Position numbers and translations under genes: made by a program
In this document: in pieces, positions 23,665 through 35,000 of the stretch
Layout: each line of letters opens with the position of its first letter
Position numbering within the stretch: position 1 is the stretch's first letter
From: Combretum micranthum
Taxonomy: Eukaryota; Streptophyta; Magnoliopsida; Myrtales; Combretaceae
Reading direction: 5' to 3'
NCBI GenBank assembly: GCA_024138025.1
Contig: JAMXBD010000023.1
Span: 2,914,001-2,978,000, forward strand
Length of the DNA stretch: 64,000 bases
The notes under the pieces: model-generated
Database searches by the model: none
What the model saw: only the letters and a program-made list of their open reading frames with translations
What the model was told of the DNA's origin: nothing

Positions 23665-25179
23665 TCAGCTTCTTGACTAGCCAGTTCAAGAGCAATGAAC
23701 TCAGATTCCATAGTAGAGCGAGCAATACAAGTCTATTTGGATGATTTCCATGAAATAGCTCCTCCACCTAAAGTGAACACATATCCACTAGTAGAACTCA
23801 CTTCATCATTATCTGTCACCCAGTTTGCATCACAATAACCTTCTAAAACAGCAGGAAACTTGTTAAAATGCAAACACAAATTCATGGTTCCTTTAAGATA
23901 TTTCAGTAATCGATGAAGTGCATTCCAGTGTTCATTGTTAGGATTATGGGTGTATCTACTGAGTCTACTTAGCATAAGCAATGTCAGGCCTTGTGTAATT
24001 CATGAGATACATAACACTTCCTATAATCTTAGCATATTCAGCTTGTGACACTATCACCATTATTCTTTTTAAGACTTATGCTAGGATCATAAGGAGTTCT
24101 CACAGGCATTTCATCAAAACATTCAAATTTCTTAAGTATCTTTTCAATGTAGTGTGATTGACACAATGAAAAGCCATTTTCAGTTTTTCTTATTTTAACA
24201 CCAAGAATAACATCAGCTCCCTAAATCTTTCATGTCAAAATGAGAAGAAAAAACATATTGGTATCGTTAATCACTTCCAAGTTTGAACCAAAAATGAGCA
24301 TGTCATCAACATATAAACATATAATCACACAATCAGAACCAAACAATTTTGAGTAAACACAAGAATCAAACGCATTCACAACATATCCATTGTTTACTAA
24401 AGTACGATCAAATTTCTCATACCATTGTTTGGGTGCCTGTTTAAGACCATAGAGAGATTTTCTGAGCTTGCATACCTTGTTCTTTCCCAGTAACTACTAA
24501 CCCTTTGGTTGTTCCATGTAAATTTCTCCTCCAGGTCTCCATTGAGAAAGGCCGTCTTTACATCATCTGATGAATTATCAAGCCTCGAATAGCTGAAAGA
24601 GCAATCAAAGATCTAATGGTAGCTATTTTAGTACAGGAGAATAGGTATCAAAATAATCAATACCTTTCTTTTGAGTGTATCCCACCACTACTAGTCTAGC
24701 CTTGAATTTTTATATTGACCCATCTGGTCTAATTTTCCTTTTAAAGATCCATTTGCATCTAATAGGTTTACTGCCCACAGGTAAATCAACCAAATCCCAA
24801 GTATGATTCATCATGATAGAGTCTAGTTCACTTTTAATAGCTTCTTTCCAAAAACTAGAGTCTCTAGAGGTTAATGCCTCTTTATAGGATTTAGGATCAT
24901 CATCAATTAAGAACATAAACAAATTGTTCATTGATTTTATCAGAATTTTCAGCTAGAAAGGCAGTCAAAAAATCAGGCCCGAAACTATTCTCAGTTCTCT
25001 TCTCTTACTCCTTCTAGGTTCAATCATATGTTCATTTGAAGCAGATTCATTTATAAATCATTCCTTGAAGGAGCAGCATGATCAACAATAGTTTTATTAA
25101 GGGAAATACAAGTTCAAAGAATTCAACATCTCTATTCACAAATCGAATTATCATTCAAACACATGAATCTGTATGCACA
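23665..25179 (-). pseudogene. Copia reverse transcriptase and RNase H N-terminal part
   Basis: From high to low coordinates: the RT entry segment (24710-24931: WKEAIKSELDSIMMNHTWDL, KPIRCKWIFKRK), the palm with YVDDMLIFGSN near 24300 (catalytic Asp pair intact), and the connection and RNase H start (23733-23981: [48 protein letters not shown]). The first RNase H Asp (CDANW) is present. Several stops and frame changes separate these pieces. The solo LTR cuts the RNase H shortly after. Confidence 0.9.
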
Positions 25180-25863
25180 CTATTTTGAGCATAGCCAATA
25201 AATACAATCAAAGGTCTTAGGCCCAATATTAGTTTTCTTAAAATCTGGATATGCAACTTTGGCTAAACAACCCCAAACTTTTAAATAGTTCAAGTTAGGT
25301 GCAAAGCCTTTCCATAATTCATAAGGAGTTTTATCCAATTTCTTGTGAGGAACCCTGTTCAAAATATAACATGCAGACAAAACAGCTTCCCCCCAGATGT
25401 TTTCAGGCATACCAGAACTTAATAACATAGCATTCATCATTTCTTTTAGTGTTCTATTTTTCCGTTCAGCTATGCCATTCTGTTGAGGTGTATAAGGAGC
25501 ACTGGTTTCATGTATAATACCATTTTCATCACAAAATTGTTCAATAAAATTCGTACTATATTCGCCACCTCTATCAGACCTAAGCCTTTTAATCCTTTTA
25601 TCCAGTTGATTTTCTACTTCAACTTTATATTTTAAAAACATTTGAGCAGCCTTATCCTTTGACTTTAACAAATTAACTTTTGTATATCTGGAAAAGTCAT
25701 CTACAAAAGAGATATAATATTTTTTGCCACCTTTAGTCATTGTGTTTTTAAAATCAGCCAAGTCAGAATGAATCAATTCAAGTAATTCAGTGCTTCTTGA
25801 TGTGACATGTTTAAAAGGTTTCTTTGCAAATTTTGCTTCAACACAAACAGTAATTTGGAGCAT
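25180..25863 (-). pseudogene. Copia integrase
   Basis: A 227-codon open piece with the catalytic D-D-E set: LIHSDL, LRSDRGGEY, and PYTPQQNGIAERKNRT. It continues WGEAVLSACYILNRVPHKKL, TPYELW and LKVWGCLAKV, the GKGY-like C-terminal signature of copia integrases. It is shifted in frame from the upstream protease/pre-integrase ORF near 25860 and ends at a stop at 25180. Confidence 0.92.
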
Positions 25864-26723
25864 TCATTCTCATCAGACGTATTTATAAGATGCATATTTT
25901 TCAGTCTTTTGATTGAACCAAAATTCACATGTCCTGACCTACCATGCCACAAATTAATAGACTCAACAATATAAGCAGAACCAAAGTTACTTCCATTAGC
26001 AATAACAGAAACAGTGTACAAGACAAACAGTCCATCTGACAAATATCCCTTACCCACAAAATCCCCATTCTTGGCTAAAATGACCCTATCACCTTCAAAT
26101 ACAAGTTTCAGTCCAGCCTTATGAAGTAAACTACTAGAAACTAAGTTCCTACGAAGGGAAGGAACGTACAGCACATCATTCAAAGCTAAAGTTTTTCCAG
26201 AGGTAAGTTTCAAAAGAATTTTTCCTTTACCGAGAACTCCAGCAGTGGCTGAATTGCCCATGTAAACACATTCACCATCCGCTACATCCTGGAGTTCCTG
26301 GAACAGGTCCTTATTGGAGCAGAAATGCCTAGTGGCGCCAGTATCAAGTAGCCAGTCAACCCGGTTTTCCAGCAGGTTTGCCTCCACCACGACAGCAGCA
26401 ATGACTTCATCCGTTTCAGCAACATTGACCTGTGGGGCAGATTTGTTATCAGGCTTACTATCTGGTTTCTGATCCTTCCTCTGGAAGCACTGGTACGCCT
26501 TGTGGCCTGGTTTTCCACAGCAGTAACAGTGTAGTTTATCTTTTTGGATTTTTTCATTATTGCTTTTGAACTTTTTCCGGTATCCGCCTTTCTGGAATTT
26601 CTTTCCTTTGTTTTTGAACCTGTCTTTAGGAGCAGCAGAAGATTCAACTAAATTAGCCTTAACAGAAATTGAAGAGACAGAATTTTGCTTATCTTTCAAA
26701 CGATTAGCCTCCTCAGTTTTCAT
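25773..26723 (-). pseudogene. Copia gag C-terminus, protease and integrase zinc region
   Basis: Contains a CCHC zinc knuckle (CYCCGKPGHKAYQC), the aspartic protease active site (WLLDTGATRHFC), and the pre-integrase segment (LWHGRSGHVNFGSIKRL). It is in the same frame as the gag fragment upstream, separated by two TAG codons between 26723 and 26790, and loses frame near 25860 before the integrase core. Confidence 0.9.
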
Positions 26724-26789
26724 GTGACTGATTAGCTCCTAGAGTGGCAGGTCCTTTTTCTTGTGTTTGAGATGGTTCCTGTAATCGCT

Positions 26790-27341
26790 CTAGGATGGTG
26801 GAAATTTCTTGAGTAGAACGTCAACCTGCAGGACATCACACATTTTCATACCTTCGCTCAACACATTTGCAACCAGGTTTTCATATTCATGAATCTGGTC
26901 CATGATAGGCTTATCATCAACCATCTGGAACTGCATCCATTTGCCGACCACGTATTTCTTCCTCCCAACATCATCAGCACCATACCTTGTTTCCAAGGTA
27001 TCCCAGATTGTCTTCACATATTTTTGTTTGACGAAGATGTCAAAGAGAGCATTCGTCATGTGATTGAGAAGGTGACCTCTTACAGTTTTGTTGTCCTTGT
27101 CGAATTTTGCCTTAGCCTCATCAGCAGCCTTCTTTGTTTTGTCTGTTGGAGGCGTGACGAGAGGAGAAGCAAGAACAGCAGACTTGGGTTGATCATCAGG
27201 AATGCCAGCGAAAAGAACGTAATCAACCTCAAGCTGTTCGAAGAAGATCAGAAGCTTCTGGGACCAACGCTTGCAATTGTTACCATCGAGGGGTTCAAGT
27301 TTGGAGAGATCAGGTAGTGATTTAGGAACAGAAGCAGCCAT
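26790..27341 (-). pseudogene. Copia gag N-terminal part
   Basis: Starts with MAASVPKSLPDLSKLEPLDG and continues KRWSQKLLIFFEQLEVDYVL, the UBN2-type copia gag opening, through TIWDTLETRYG and KWMQFQMVDDKPIMDQIHEY. The ATG lies 32 bases inside the 5' LTR, the usual spacing. It stops at a TAG at 26790 where the family continues. Confidence 0.9.
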
Positions 27342-27372
27342 CGTCTGCTCGTAATAGCTTTCGCTTTCAGAT

Positions 27373-27989
27373 TGTTAGTAAAATAATAATGAAAAGCTGT
27401 GTCGTGGAAACCACTGCCCTGAAAGCGAAATTCCGACACGACCGTGGTGCAATCGACAATGCCGTTCGCTCCCCAAGGTTAACACAGCTACCCCAGTCGC
27501 ACGTACACTCGTGAGATGGAGTTGGAATAACAACTACAATTGCCCAGAACCGGAAAAACGAGAAGAAGAATAATAATATTTTTGGATTGAAAAGTCGTGT
27601 ATATTTCTGCAAGCTAAAGTAGTATATATAAAAACTGCCTTTGAAACGTAACCAACAAAATTATCAGTTGAGAAAAATCAGGGCACAATGTGGAGATCGT
27701 GCCTTTCAAATTGGGAAAATAACTGCTCGTTTTTGAATGATTCAAAACACGTTTTTCTTCTTTCTGACTAATTCAAACACGATTTGTCAAAAATCAAATT
27801 CAAAGAAACTAGCCCAGCCCAGACTAGACCGGGCCGGGCTGGCGGCGCGCGCGTGTGGTGATTTTTTCAAAACCCACTCATGCACTTTTTTGAAACCATA
27901 TAGAAGGAGAGTTTATTATAAACATGAAAAAACTTAGTTTTCCAAGCAATGTGGGACAATGCTTGAAAAGCATATAGTCATTCCCAACA
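27373..27989 (-). repeat. Copia 5' LTR (617 bp)
   Basis: Twin of 18106-18722, same length, with about 17 differences by eye. It ends (minus strand) ...CTAACA next to the leader that precedes gag. Confidence 0.95.
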
Positions 27990-27994
27990 AGAAT
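27990..27994. repeat. Target-site duplication AGAAT, right copy
   Basis: Identical to 18101-18105. MET1 exon sequence continues immediately to the right. Confidence 0.93.
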
Positions 27995-28098
27995 GACATT
28001 GCAGTTATTAGCAAACATTAAACATTCAGGATGGTTAAGCTTAAATGCATCCGCAGCAGGCTTTTCTTATTCTATTGCCCACTTTGTAATTGAAGCTC
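27995..28098 (-). pseudogene. MET1-like exon, upstream part, split by the copia element
   Basis: Reads GASITKWAIE, stop, EKPAADAFKLNHPECLMFAN, NCNV and is then cut by the LTR. The TAA at 28067-28069 sits where the family has Tyr in the WAIEYEEP motif. Confidence 0.9.
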
Positions 28099-28194
28099 CT
28101 GAAATAACATGCCAAAGTTGGTAGAGGTTAATTAGCATTAGCTAAAAGCAATTACATATACTTTGTGAAAAAAAAATAGCACAATAAACAAAAC

Positions 28195-28390
28195 CAGCTT
28201 TTTCTATATCCTCTGACAGGCCACCACAGCCCAGAAAATATTAAAAGTGGCCAATCAACTCTTTAGAGATTTCTTTTTGCTTTTCCAGATTTGAATTGTC
28301 TTCTCCTTCTTTGCCCTTCCCTTTTCTCCTTTTGGATGCAGCATCATTATCCACATTTACAAAGTACTTCAATTTAGTTTGAGCTGGCAG
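28195..28390 (-). pseudogene. MET1-like exon: basic linker and SAM-binding motif I
   Basis: Begins after an AG acceptor with LPAQTKLKYFVNVD, a Lys-rich linker (SKRRKGKGKE), then the motif I FSGCGGLSEDIEKAG. The second residue of the usual FAGCGG is Ser. It ends at a GTTTTG donor. Confidence 0.9.
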
Positions 28391-28602
28391 CTGTCAAAAA
28401 GGAAACCAAAAAGAAAAAATCAAACAATAGGGACAGTTTAGTCAACATGCATCTAAGTTCCTCCGTGATTTTGACACTCAAATTTGCCATGCTTTTTCAG
28501 CAGAAAATGGATTTTCATGCCAGGGTGGCGTTATCATATAACCGATTCTCTTTCTTTTTTTACCAACAGGAGAATTTCCGGAAAACCTCAAAGATGACTT
28601 AC

Positions 28603-28767
28603 CTGTTTGAGCGATTCCTTCAAAGGATCATATATATGTTCACAATAAAAGATGTGCTAATACATGGCAGGGGAATCACATGATGGAATATAATTTTTCT
28701 TTCTGACTTCACATTTCCCTTTTATATCCTCGACAGATATGGTATATATTTCCTCACTATAGTAAAC
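28603..28767 (-). pseudogene. MET1-like exon: second BAH region
   Basis: Reads VYYSEEIYTISVEDIKGKCE, VRKKNYIPSCDSPAMY, stop (28657-28659), HIFYCEHIYDPLKESLKQ and a GTAAGT donor. Confidence 0.88.
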
Positions 28768-28874
28768 CTGAAATTAAACGTTTGAAAAATTAGCAAAATA
28801 TATACAGAAAACCATCTATTTGATCAATTATAACTGAATAAGAAACTAGAGATAAGTTTATCCATTATCATCAC

Positions 28875-30037
28875 CTCCCGAACATCAGAATAACATGCCA
28901 TATCAGTTGAGATATCTTCTGGCCTGTAAAACCTCTTGACTTTGATCTAAGTCGATTGAAAGTCATTTTTCTTGGATTCCTCTGGAATAATAATATCCAG
29001 CAATTGACACACAACAAATGCCTTCAGCCCCACATTTCTCCCACTCTTGAAAGTTCCAGCATCAACTCCTTCTCCCATGTCAAAGCAAGAGGGACATATA
29101 TAAACAAAATCATGAACGGAATACTCGATCCCATTATAGACAAAACCCGACTGGGATGAACTCAATTTAAATGTTTCCTTATCTTTTTCAGCTTCTCTTG
29201 TTTTGCAAGAGGAGCAGAGGCCAGACCCAAGACCCATTTCAGAAGGAAGAGTGTAAAAAGCACCTCTCTCAGGCCAATACAAACTTTTACAGTAGAACTT
29301 AGGAGGAAGACCATTGTTTCTCCACTCTTCTGGTTTGGCACGGTCTAATGCATCATCCTGGGCATCACTCTTCCTGTACTGATGTCCCTAGGGCCGTGAA
29401 CGGATTGAGATTGTTTGCTTTATATTCTCTAATGGAATATTTGAGCACTCATTCAACAAGAACACCTCTCTTTCATTTTCAACGTTACCAAGAACAGTTT
29501 GAGATCCGTGTGTTAACATCCTTCCATGAAACATTTTCCTTCCCGTGGATGTCTCATACATGTATTCCACGAAATGGATCTCAGGAAACTCATCTGGTTC
29601 CTCAACTTCTAAGGAGACTGCACCACCAACAGCAATCGATTTTCCATGAATAAAAGCTTTCTTGTAGAGAGCTTCACCAGAGCATGTTTTGTGTACAGAG
29701 TCCCCATCCCACCTTATGTCCTCCTCTTTGAAGCATGCCCTGGTCTGTCTTGGCACTGGAAGAGGTTTTTGAGCTTCATCAGGAGTCACCACTGTCTCCA
29801 CATTTTCATCCTCTTCATTATCCTCCTGCTCCTGCTCCTCTTCATCCTCTTCTTTTTCTTCAATAGTTGTTTCCTCCTTGTCCTCTGGTGAGTAGTTTGA
29901 ATAGTACTCACCCCATATTCTATTAATTAGTCTTGTTGCTGTTGCCTGCATGGCCTTTCTCTTAGGTGCAATAGGTCCCATGTTAGCTCTTGGGTTCAAA
30001 TTTCGGAGACCCTCCACCACTTCAGGAATTTTGATAT
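28875..30037 (-). pseudogene. MET1-like large exon: acidic linker and BAH regions
   Basis: The first open piece (29388-30053) starts with [34 protein letters not shown], a Glu-rich stretch and the first BAH region ([20 protein letters not shown]). TAG at 29388-29390 replaces Trp in RPWGHQYR. The second piece (28947-29282) has YWPERGAFYTLPSE, CSSCKTREAEKDKETFKL, GIEYSVHDFVYICPSC and GRNVGLKAFVVCQLL. A further TAG at 28947 interrupts before IKVKRFYRPEDIS. MET1 similarity stops near 30037, where CACTA-like subterminal sequence begins, so this exon is truncated at its 5' end. Confidence 0.9.
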
Positions 30038-30072
30038 TGGGCGACGTTTGCAAATATTACAAACGTCGCCCA
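30038..30072. repeat. Perfect 13-bp palindrome at the MET1/CACTA junction
   Basis: Arms TGGGCGACGTTTG (30038-30050) and CAAACGTCGCCCA (30060-30072) with a 9-base spacer. The word TTGGGCGACGTTT recurs inverted at 46617-46629 in the right subterminal region, which is the main link between the two sides. Confidence 0.8.
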
Positions 30073-30200
30073 TCTTTTATAATTTAAGCTTATCAATTAA
30101 AGCACACTATTAGTCACGTTTATGGAACATTCATTTAATTTGCAACTCTTTCTTTACATTAACCGTGGCTAATTTATCATTTAACAATTTCCCACCAAAA
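30073..30200 (+). repeat. CACTA left subterminal region
   Basis: Contains 'agtcacgtttat' and 'ccgtggctaa' words matching those at 46200-46800. These motifs are normally bound by the element's own TNPA-like protein. Confidence 0.55.
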
Positions 30201-30209
30201 AAAAAAAAG

Positions 30210-30563
30210 AAAATTCGCTAAATGATATTTCCCGCGTCTTCACAAGCAGTGGACCCGAAAAAAAAGAAAATAAAGAAAACAAAAGAAAAGAAATCCCTAG
30301 AACTGAAATTCCCTTTGAACATTTCTGCAATCTAACACCCTCACGGCTCATTTATTCTCTCTACCTCCCACGCTACTGGAAGCTTCGACAAATCTGCACC
30401 ATGATGCAGCCACCTCCGATAGAGTCCTTCATCCCACTGGAGTAAGCTCTCCATTCCACCTCTAACCGACCAGTGCTCCGACATACAATTTCCTTCACGG
30501 GCAGTCGAGCGAAGAAGACTCCTTCGTATTCTTCAACGACATAGATCTTTCATCAGTACAAGG
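30210..30563 (+). other. Possible promoter and non-coding leader exon of the CACTA element
   Basis: GC-richer than its surroundings, with short C-rich gene-like sequence. It includes a small open frame starting at 30401 (ATGATGCAGCCACC...) of 14 codons and a splice-donor-like site (caag|gtaata, near 30563). CACTA elements usually start transcription just inside the subterminal repeats and splice over a long leader intron. The link to the transposase ATG at 38383 is inference. Confidence 0.35.
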
Positions 30564-31039
30564 TAATAATCTAGGTTCGATCGTACATTTTTGAACTTTT
30601 ATTTAGTTGCTCCTACAGATATAATTGTTCTTCGCATGCAGAGACCATTCTTTGATTAGGGTTATGACTTTGTTGTACGATTTGGGATTTTGTTAATGTC
30701 TTAGTAATTTATGCTGACCCATTTGGTCATGATGTGCAAAGTTTTATCATTCTTTCTATCTACTAGGATCCATTCTCTGATTAAGGTTTTTACTCCTTCT
30801 GACCGATACTTTTTTGTTTCTACCTACTAAGATCCATTCCCCATATGGATTCAGGTCTTGGGAACTCGGATCCGATCCTTTGATTGGCTTCCCACGGTCA
30901 CTTGTGACACGGTTCACATCTGTTCTTTGTTGTTGTTCCAGTGTTTGTGTGATTGACTGTTGATCACCCCCTTGTTCATTATGAGACTAGCTAAAGCCAC
31001 TGATTGTATCCTCATTTCTTTTTCTACTTTATATTGTAC

Positions 31040-32040
31040 GGTTTATACTTGCACATAGGACTGAGGTGTCCTACTCTGCCACATGTTGAGCATTCTCTAG
31101 AAAGACCTTCGTATTGGATCTAGTATTGTCTATTTTTTATGACAATGGTATGGATCAAGGGATCATTTAGGTCTATTTGAATACAAATTCTAGCAAATTT
31201 TCCCCTATCTATCCCAAGTGTATAGGCATCGAACTTCAAATCCGGCCCTATTACTTGTCTTATTTTTGTTATTACTAAAAATAAATAGTATCTAATGATA
31301 AACCTTGGATCCTTAACCAAACGGCTACCGTATCAAATTCTTTCATTATGGGTTGGAAATCTGGTTCCCATCTCTTTGTAGCTAAGTACATCCCATTGAT
31401 AAACCACGACTTGTTTTAGATAACCTAAGCATAATCTATGGAATTTTCTAACTTAACTAGGTAATATCCTAGTCCAACATGTACCATTTTGAAGCTCCGT
31501 AGGCTACCCCACATAAGCTAGATCTTTTCCTCCTTGGTTTTAAAACTCGGATTTGGACCATGGAGTTTTTATGAAGATAGCGTTTCTCTAGGGCTCACAA
31601 ATGGTCTCTAGTTCCAGCTTCGTGAAAGACACTTCTTTAATCCTCAGTTGATCTTGGTTCATGCCCGGTTGCTACTGATTTGTTGATTCATTTAGATTTT
31701 CATCTGTTTCCATATTTGGGGTACCCTATGGCTCTTCCCAAAGCATGGATGCATAAACCCCAAGACATTTGTTAAGACAGAGTCCTTATAAGAGCTTTAC
31801 TTCCCTCTTTCTAAGCTCCAGCTTGCAGGTTTAGGTGACAGTTCTACATTATCTGCCTTTGATGATCTTCGGGGAGGGCTCTTTTCTTCCTCCGGTGAAG
31901 TGTGTCATCGGATTTTTCTTTGGTTGTTTGGGATAGTATGTTGCTAGGCTAGGGAGAACTCATTGTCTTCAAAACTTTCTCAAGCTCTTCTCTCTTGATT
32001 AATTTGTCCCGATGGAAATCGAACTATTTAGCCATGGTGA
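31040..32040 (-). pseudogene. LINE ORF1 fragment (DUF4283-like with zinc knuckle)
   Basis: Minus-strand phrases WFINGMYLATKRWEPDFQP, KEFDTVAVWLRIQ, then KFDAYTLGIDRGKFARICIQ and IDLNDPL are the RNA-binding segment of plant LINE ORF1. A CCHC knuckle follows at about 31043-31085 (CSTCGRVGHLSPMC). The longest open part is 31120-31320. Frame changes occur between segments. The upper boundary near 32040 is a guess, from a possible start region. It is an orphan fragment with no ORF2 or poly(A) nearby. Confidence 0.75.
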
Positions 32041-35000
32041 AGTGATTTTGCCTTGTCAAGAGTTTGGCAGAATTAGTTGACCATTGGAAGTGTGCCAAAA
32101 TCCTAATAAATTTTTGAAATCTTTGAAAACCTATCATGAGGTTGAGGCCAAGTCACAAAATATAATCTTGGAACACAACTGTGTATATCTAAACAGGATA
32201 ATCTAATAAATGGAAAATTAATGATAATAATCCTACAGAAATTTTGATATTCAATAAAACAATTGCATTTAATTTATCTCTTAAATTATAACGTCTATAT
32301 GTTCACTGCTACATAATGTGTACATAGAGAAGCAGTCAATCATATGCTGTACACTATGCCTTCGTCTAGCATACAATGTATTAAAAAGCGTGATGAAATC
32401 ATCACCAAGATAAGTCACTAAGGGAAAACTGTCATGCGGATTAATTTTTAAGTACGCATTTAAATCCATCACCACAAAGTTGATGCATCAATCCCTTGGA
32501 ATTCAAATCTAATTGATTTCTACCTAAGAGTTATTCCCCCTATAGATCCATCATTCTCCCTTTGGAACTCAACAGATTTGAGTGAATGCATATAACCCTG
32601 CATGGACTGGAATGCATGGGAGTTGAAATTATATTGATATGGATCATATCTCAGTGTGTTTTCTGTTTAGTATGTTGAGACCTTGGTTGATGCATTCTCA
32701 TTCAATTACATCATTATTAAGGCCATATTCTCTTGTACTATCATTATGCTTGCTACTACAGTGCTTTGGGCTTCCTAATGCCATGGTTAGTCTCTTCATC
32801 TCTAAAGAATTGTATAGCTTGCTTTGACTTGGTTTGCCTTCTGCATATAGGTCTATGAGCAGTGCACTCCTCCCTAGCGCATGTGCTATTTGCATTTTGT
32901 GTAATTCATAGCTTTTGATAAGCAAATAAAAAGTTGAAAAGAAATTCATATAATGCAATTATTAGGTTGATATTCTTTCATATCATGTTTTCTTTCAATA
33001 GATTAATGTACCATGTGGTGAGTTTGTGATTCGGGTTGATCAACAAGTGTTGTATTAAAAAGATTAAAAATCCAATCATAATTTTTTTCCTAATAATAAT
33101 GGTTCTCCCAAAACTTCAAAACAATGGTTAGATTAATCAATCATATTAAATGAACACGTTCTACTATTGAATTATATTAATCGGTGCTGTTTGGATGGCT
33201 GATTATTGTTTTATTTATTTTTTAATAAAATCATTTTTAGTTCTAGTGTGTGTACAAATAAGACCTAGACCTAAAAAAAAAAAAAGAGATAAGAATGCGA
33301 CATGACACCAGACACAGACGTATTTTTCAGAGGCATCACATCTCCGCAGGATTCTAGCAACCGCTCCCCCCTTTCTGCTAAAATCTAGAGAAATGGTTAG
33401 TGAATAACTAACTACCCACGATGTCAACAACAAATACACCCACAATTACAAGAACCATTGATACAACTTCCAGTAGAAAGATTACAGTTGTGAAAATAAT
33501 AAAGACATTGACTAGTTAATATCAAATTAAATAAATGAATGACCATTGTTGACTAATTCCTATTATTTTTTCCCGCATTATGCTTGTACAGACACTGGCC
33601 TTGGCTATAATGTAGCTGTTGGACCGATAGCACAACTGTGCGTGAACAAAATGTAAATATGCCTGCATTGACTGTAAAAGCAACATCTTGGTATGAATGT
33701 ACAACATATATTTTTAAAAAGATGGAATCGAAGATTTACCCTACTCCTAGTAATATAATTCAATAGTAGCCATGGGCAGAATGATAAGGGGCTAGAGCCC
33801 TATCTGCAGCCTCTTGGTCCGTCCCTGCTCCTAGTGAACCAATTTTATCTATATAGCTTCACTTAGAATGGCTTTCTACAACAAATAGTTCTTTATTTAG
33901 TAATTTTGCTGTGTGGAAGTTTTTTTATTTATCCACTTCCACTTCCGATAACCATCCCTTCTTTAATAACTGCACATGCTTGGACTTTTCTCTCTTCCTG
34001 GTTTCAGAACAACAAAATTCAAGCAAGTTAATAATTATGTCCATTTTAATGTATTATTTTTTTATTTGATTTTGTCATTTCCATAGACTTTTTATGAAAC
34101 TTCTTGGTTTTGCATAACGATTGCCAAACAGGTAAATGTATCTCATTTTTCTTTCCCTTTATTTTTATCCGTTGCATTCCATGACTTCATGGATTTTAAT
34201 AATTTTGTTTCCATATACAATGGAATATTGCGGGTTTTCTTTTAATTTGTTTCTGTAATGTTGAAGTAGGTGATCATTAAGTGCTTTCAATTGTTTAATT
34301 TTATAGTGGTTGGGAATCTTATCATTCCTGCTTTACCTTCAAAACTAAAAGTATTATAATTAGTCTATTGGATAAGATAATTTCTTGTTCTACGGTTTGC
34401 CAATCTGTTTGGCTAGCAAACCCATACTCATAAACATGCATCTTTTACATCTTCCTTAGTGCATGTGCTTCCTTTTATTACCTGTTGGTCAAATTCTTGT
34501 TGCTTTGATTTTGCATGAAATCTTACTTCTATAAAGACAAACTATGCTTTATGCGTGAAATATTGCTTCTGTAAATCATGTTTACATTTTTTTGAGCAAA
34601 TTGATTTCTCTATTTCCTTTCTCTTTGAGAATACTTTCATTTCAAATATTCATAAAATGCTAACATGTGGTTGAAAACTCCGAGTATTTGTAGACAAAGC
34701 ACATTTTCCTCTAGCACCTTGCTGCCTTATTTGGAGACTTCGGCAAGTAAGTAAATTATCAAACTATTGAAGAGTTTAAAAATTCAAACACATTGTTTTG
34801 GACTTGTTTTTCCAGCTTTTTTGTCATTTTTTGCACTTGTGTTCCCTGATATATGTTACAAATTTCATCATATTATTAGCTTCTCTCTTGAATGAAGAGT
34901 TTCACATAATTTTGATGTTACACTTACTATACTATTTTGCTAGCTTTACAATGGTTAAATATCACTTACTATACTATTTTACTATCCCTTTATATTCTTA

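Larger units (their letters stand above)
18106..27989 (-). mobile_element. Ty1/copia retrotransposon inserted in the MET1-like exon
   Basis: A full copia element on the minus strand. It has two 617-bp LTRs (18106-18722 and 27373-27989) with TGTT...AACA ends, target duplication AGAAT, a polypurine tract next to the left (3') LTR, gag starting 32 bases inside the right (5') LTR, then protease, integrase, RT and RNase H in copia order. By eye I count about 17 differences between the two LTRs (about 97% identity), so the insertion is comparatively recent. Removing a nested 4140-bp solo LTR (19520-23659) and one 5-bp duplication leaves a normal-sized element of about 5.7 kb. It is not autonomous: gag and pol contain stops and frameshifts. 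Confidence 0.95.
15806..30037 (-). pseudogene. MET1: MET1-like DNA (cytosine-5) methyltransferase pseudogene, 5'-truncated, split by a copia element
   Basis: Plant MET1 (DNMT1 class) copies CG methylation after replication. Ten exons with normal GT/AG borders can be read on the minus strand: 28875-30037, 28603-28767, 28195-28390, 27990-28098 plus 18098-18105 (one exon split by a retrotransposon), 17832-17979, 17543-17740, 17166-17443, 16907-17068, 16596-16817 and 15806-16003. They encode an acidic linker, two BAH regions, and the whole catalytic domain from the SAM-binding FSGCGGLSE to QIGNAVPP near the C-terminus. The N-terminal replication-foci-targeting half is absent. Stops replace residues at 29388-29390, 28947-28949, 28657-28659 and 28067-28069, and a frameshift lies in the 17166-17443 exon. 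With the 9.9-kb insertion it cannot make a methyltransferase. Retained introns mean it arose by DNA duplication, not retroposition. Confidence 0.93.

Noticed and set aside
15806..30037. A functional MET1 gene with very large introns
   Set aside because: The 9.9-kb copia lies inside an exon, not an intron, and several in-frame stops are present; the N-terminal half is missing.
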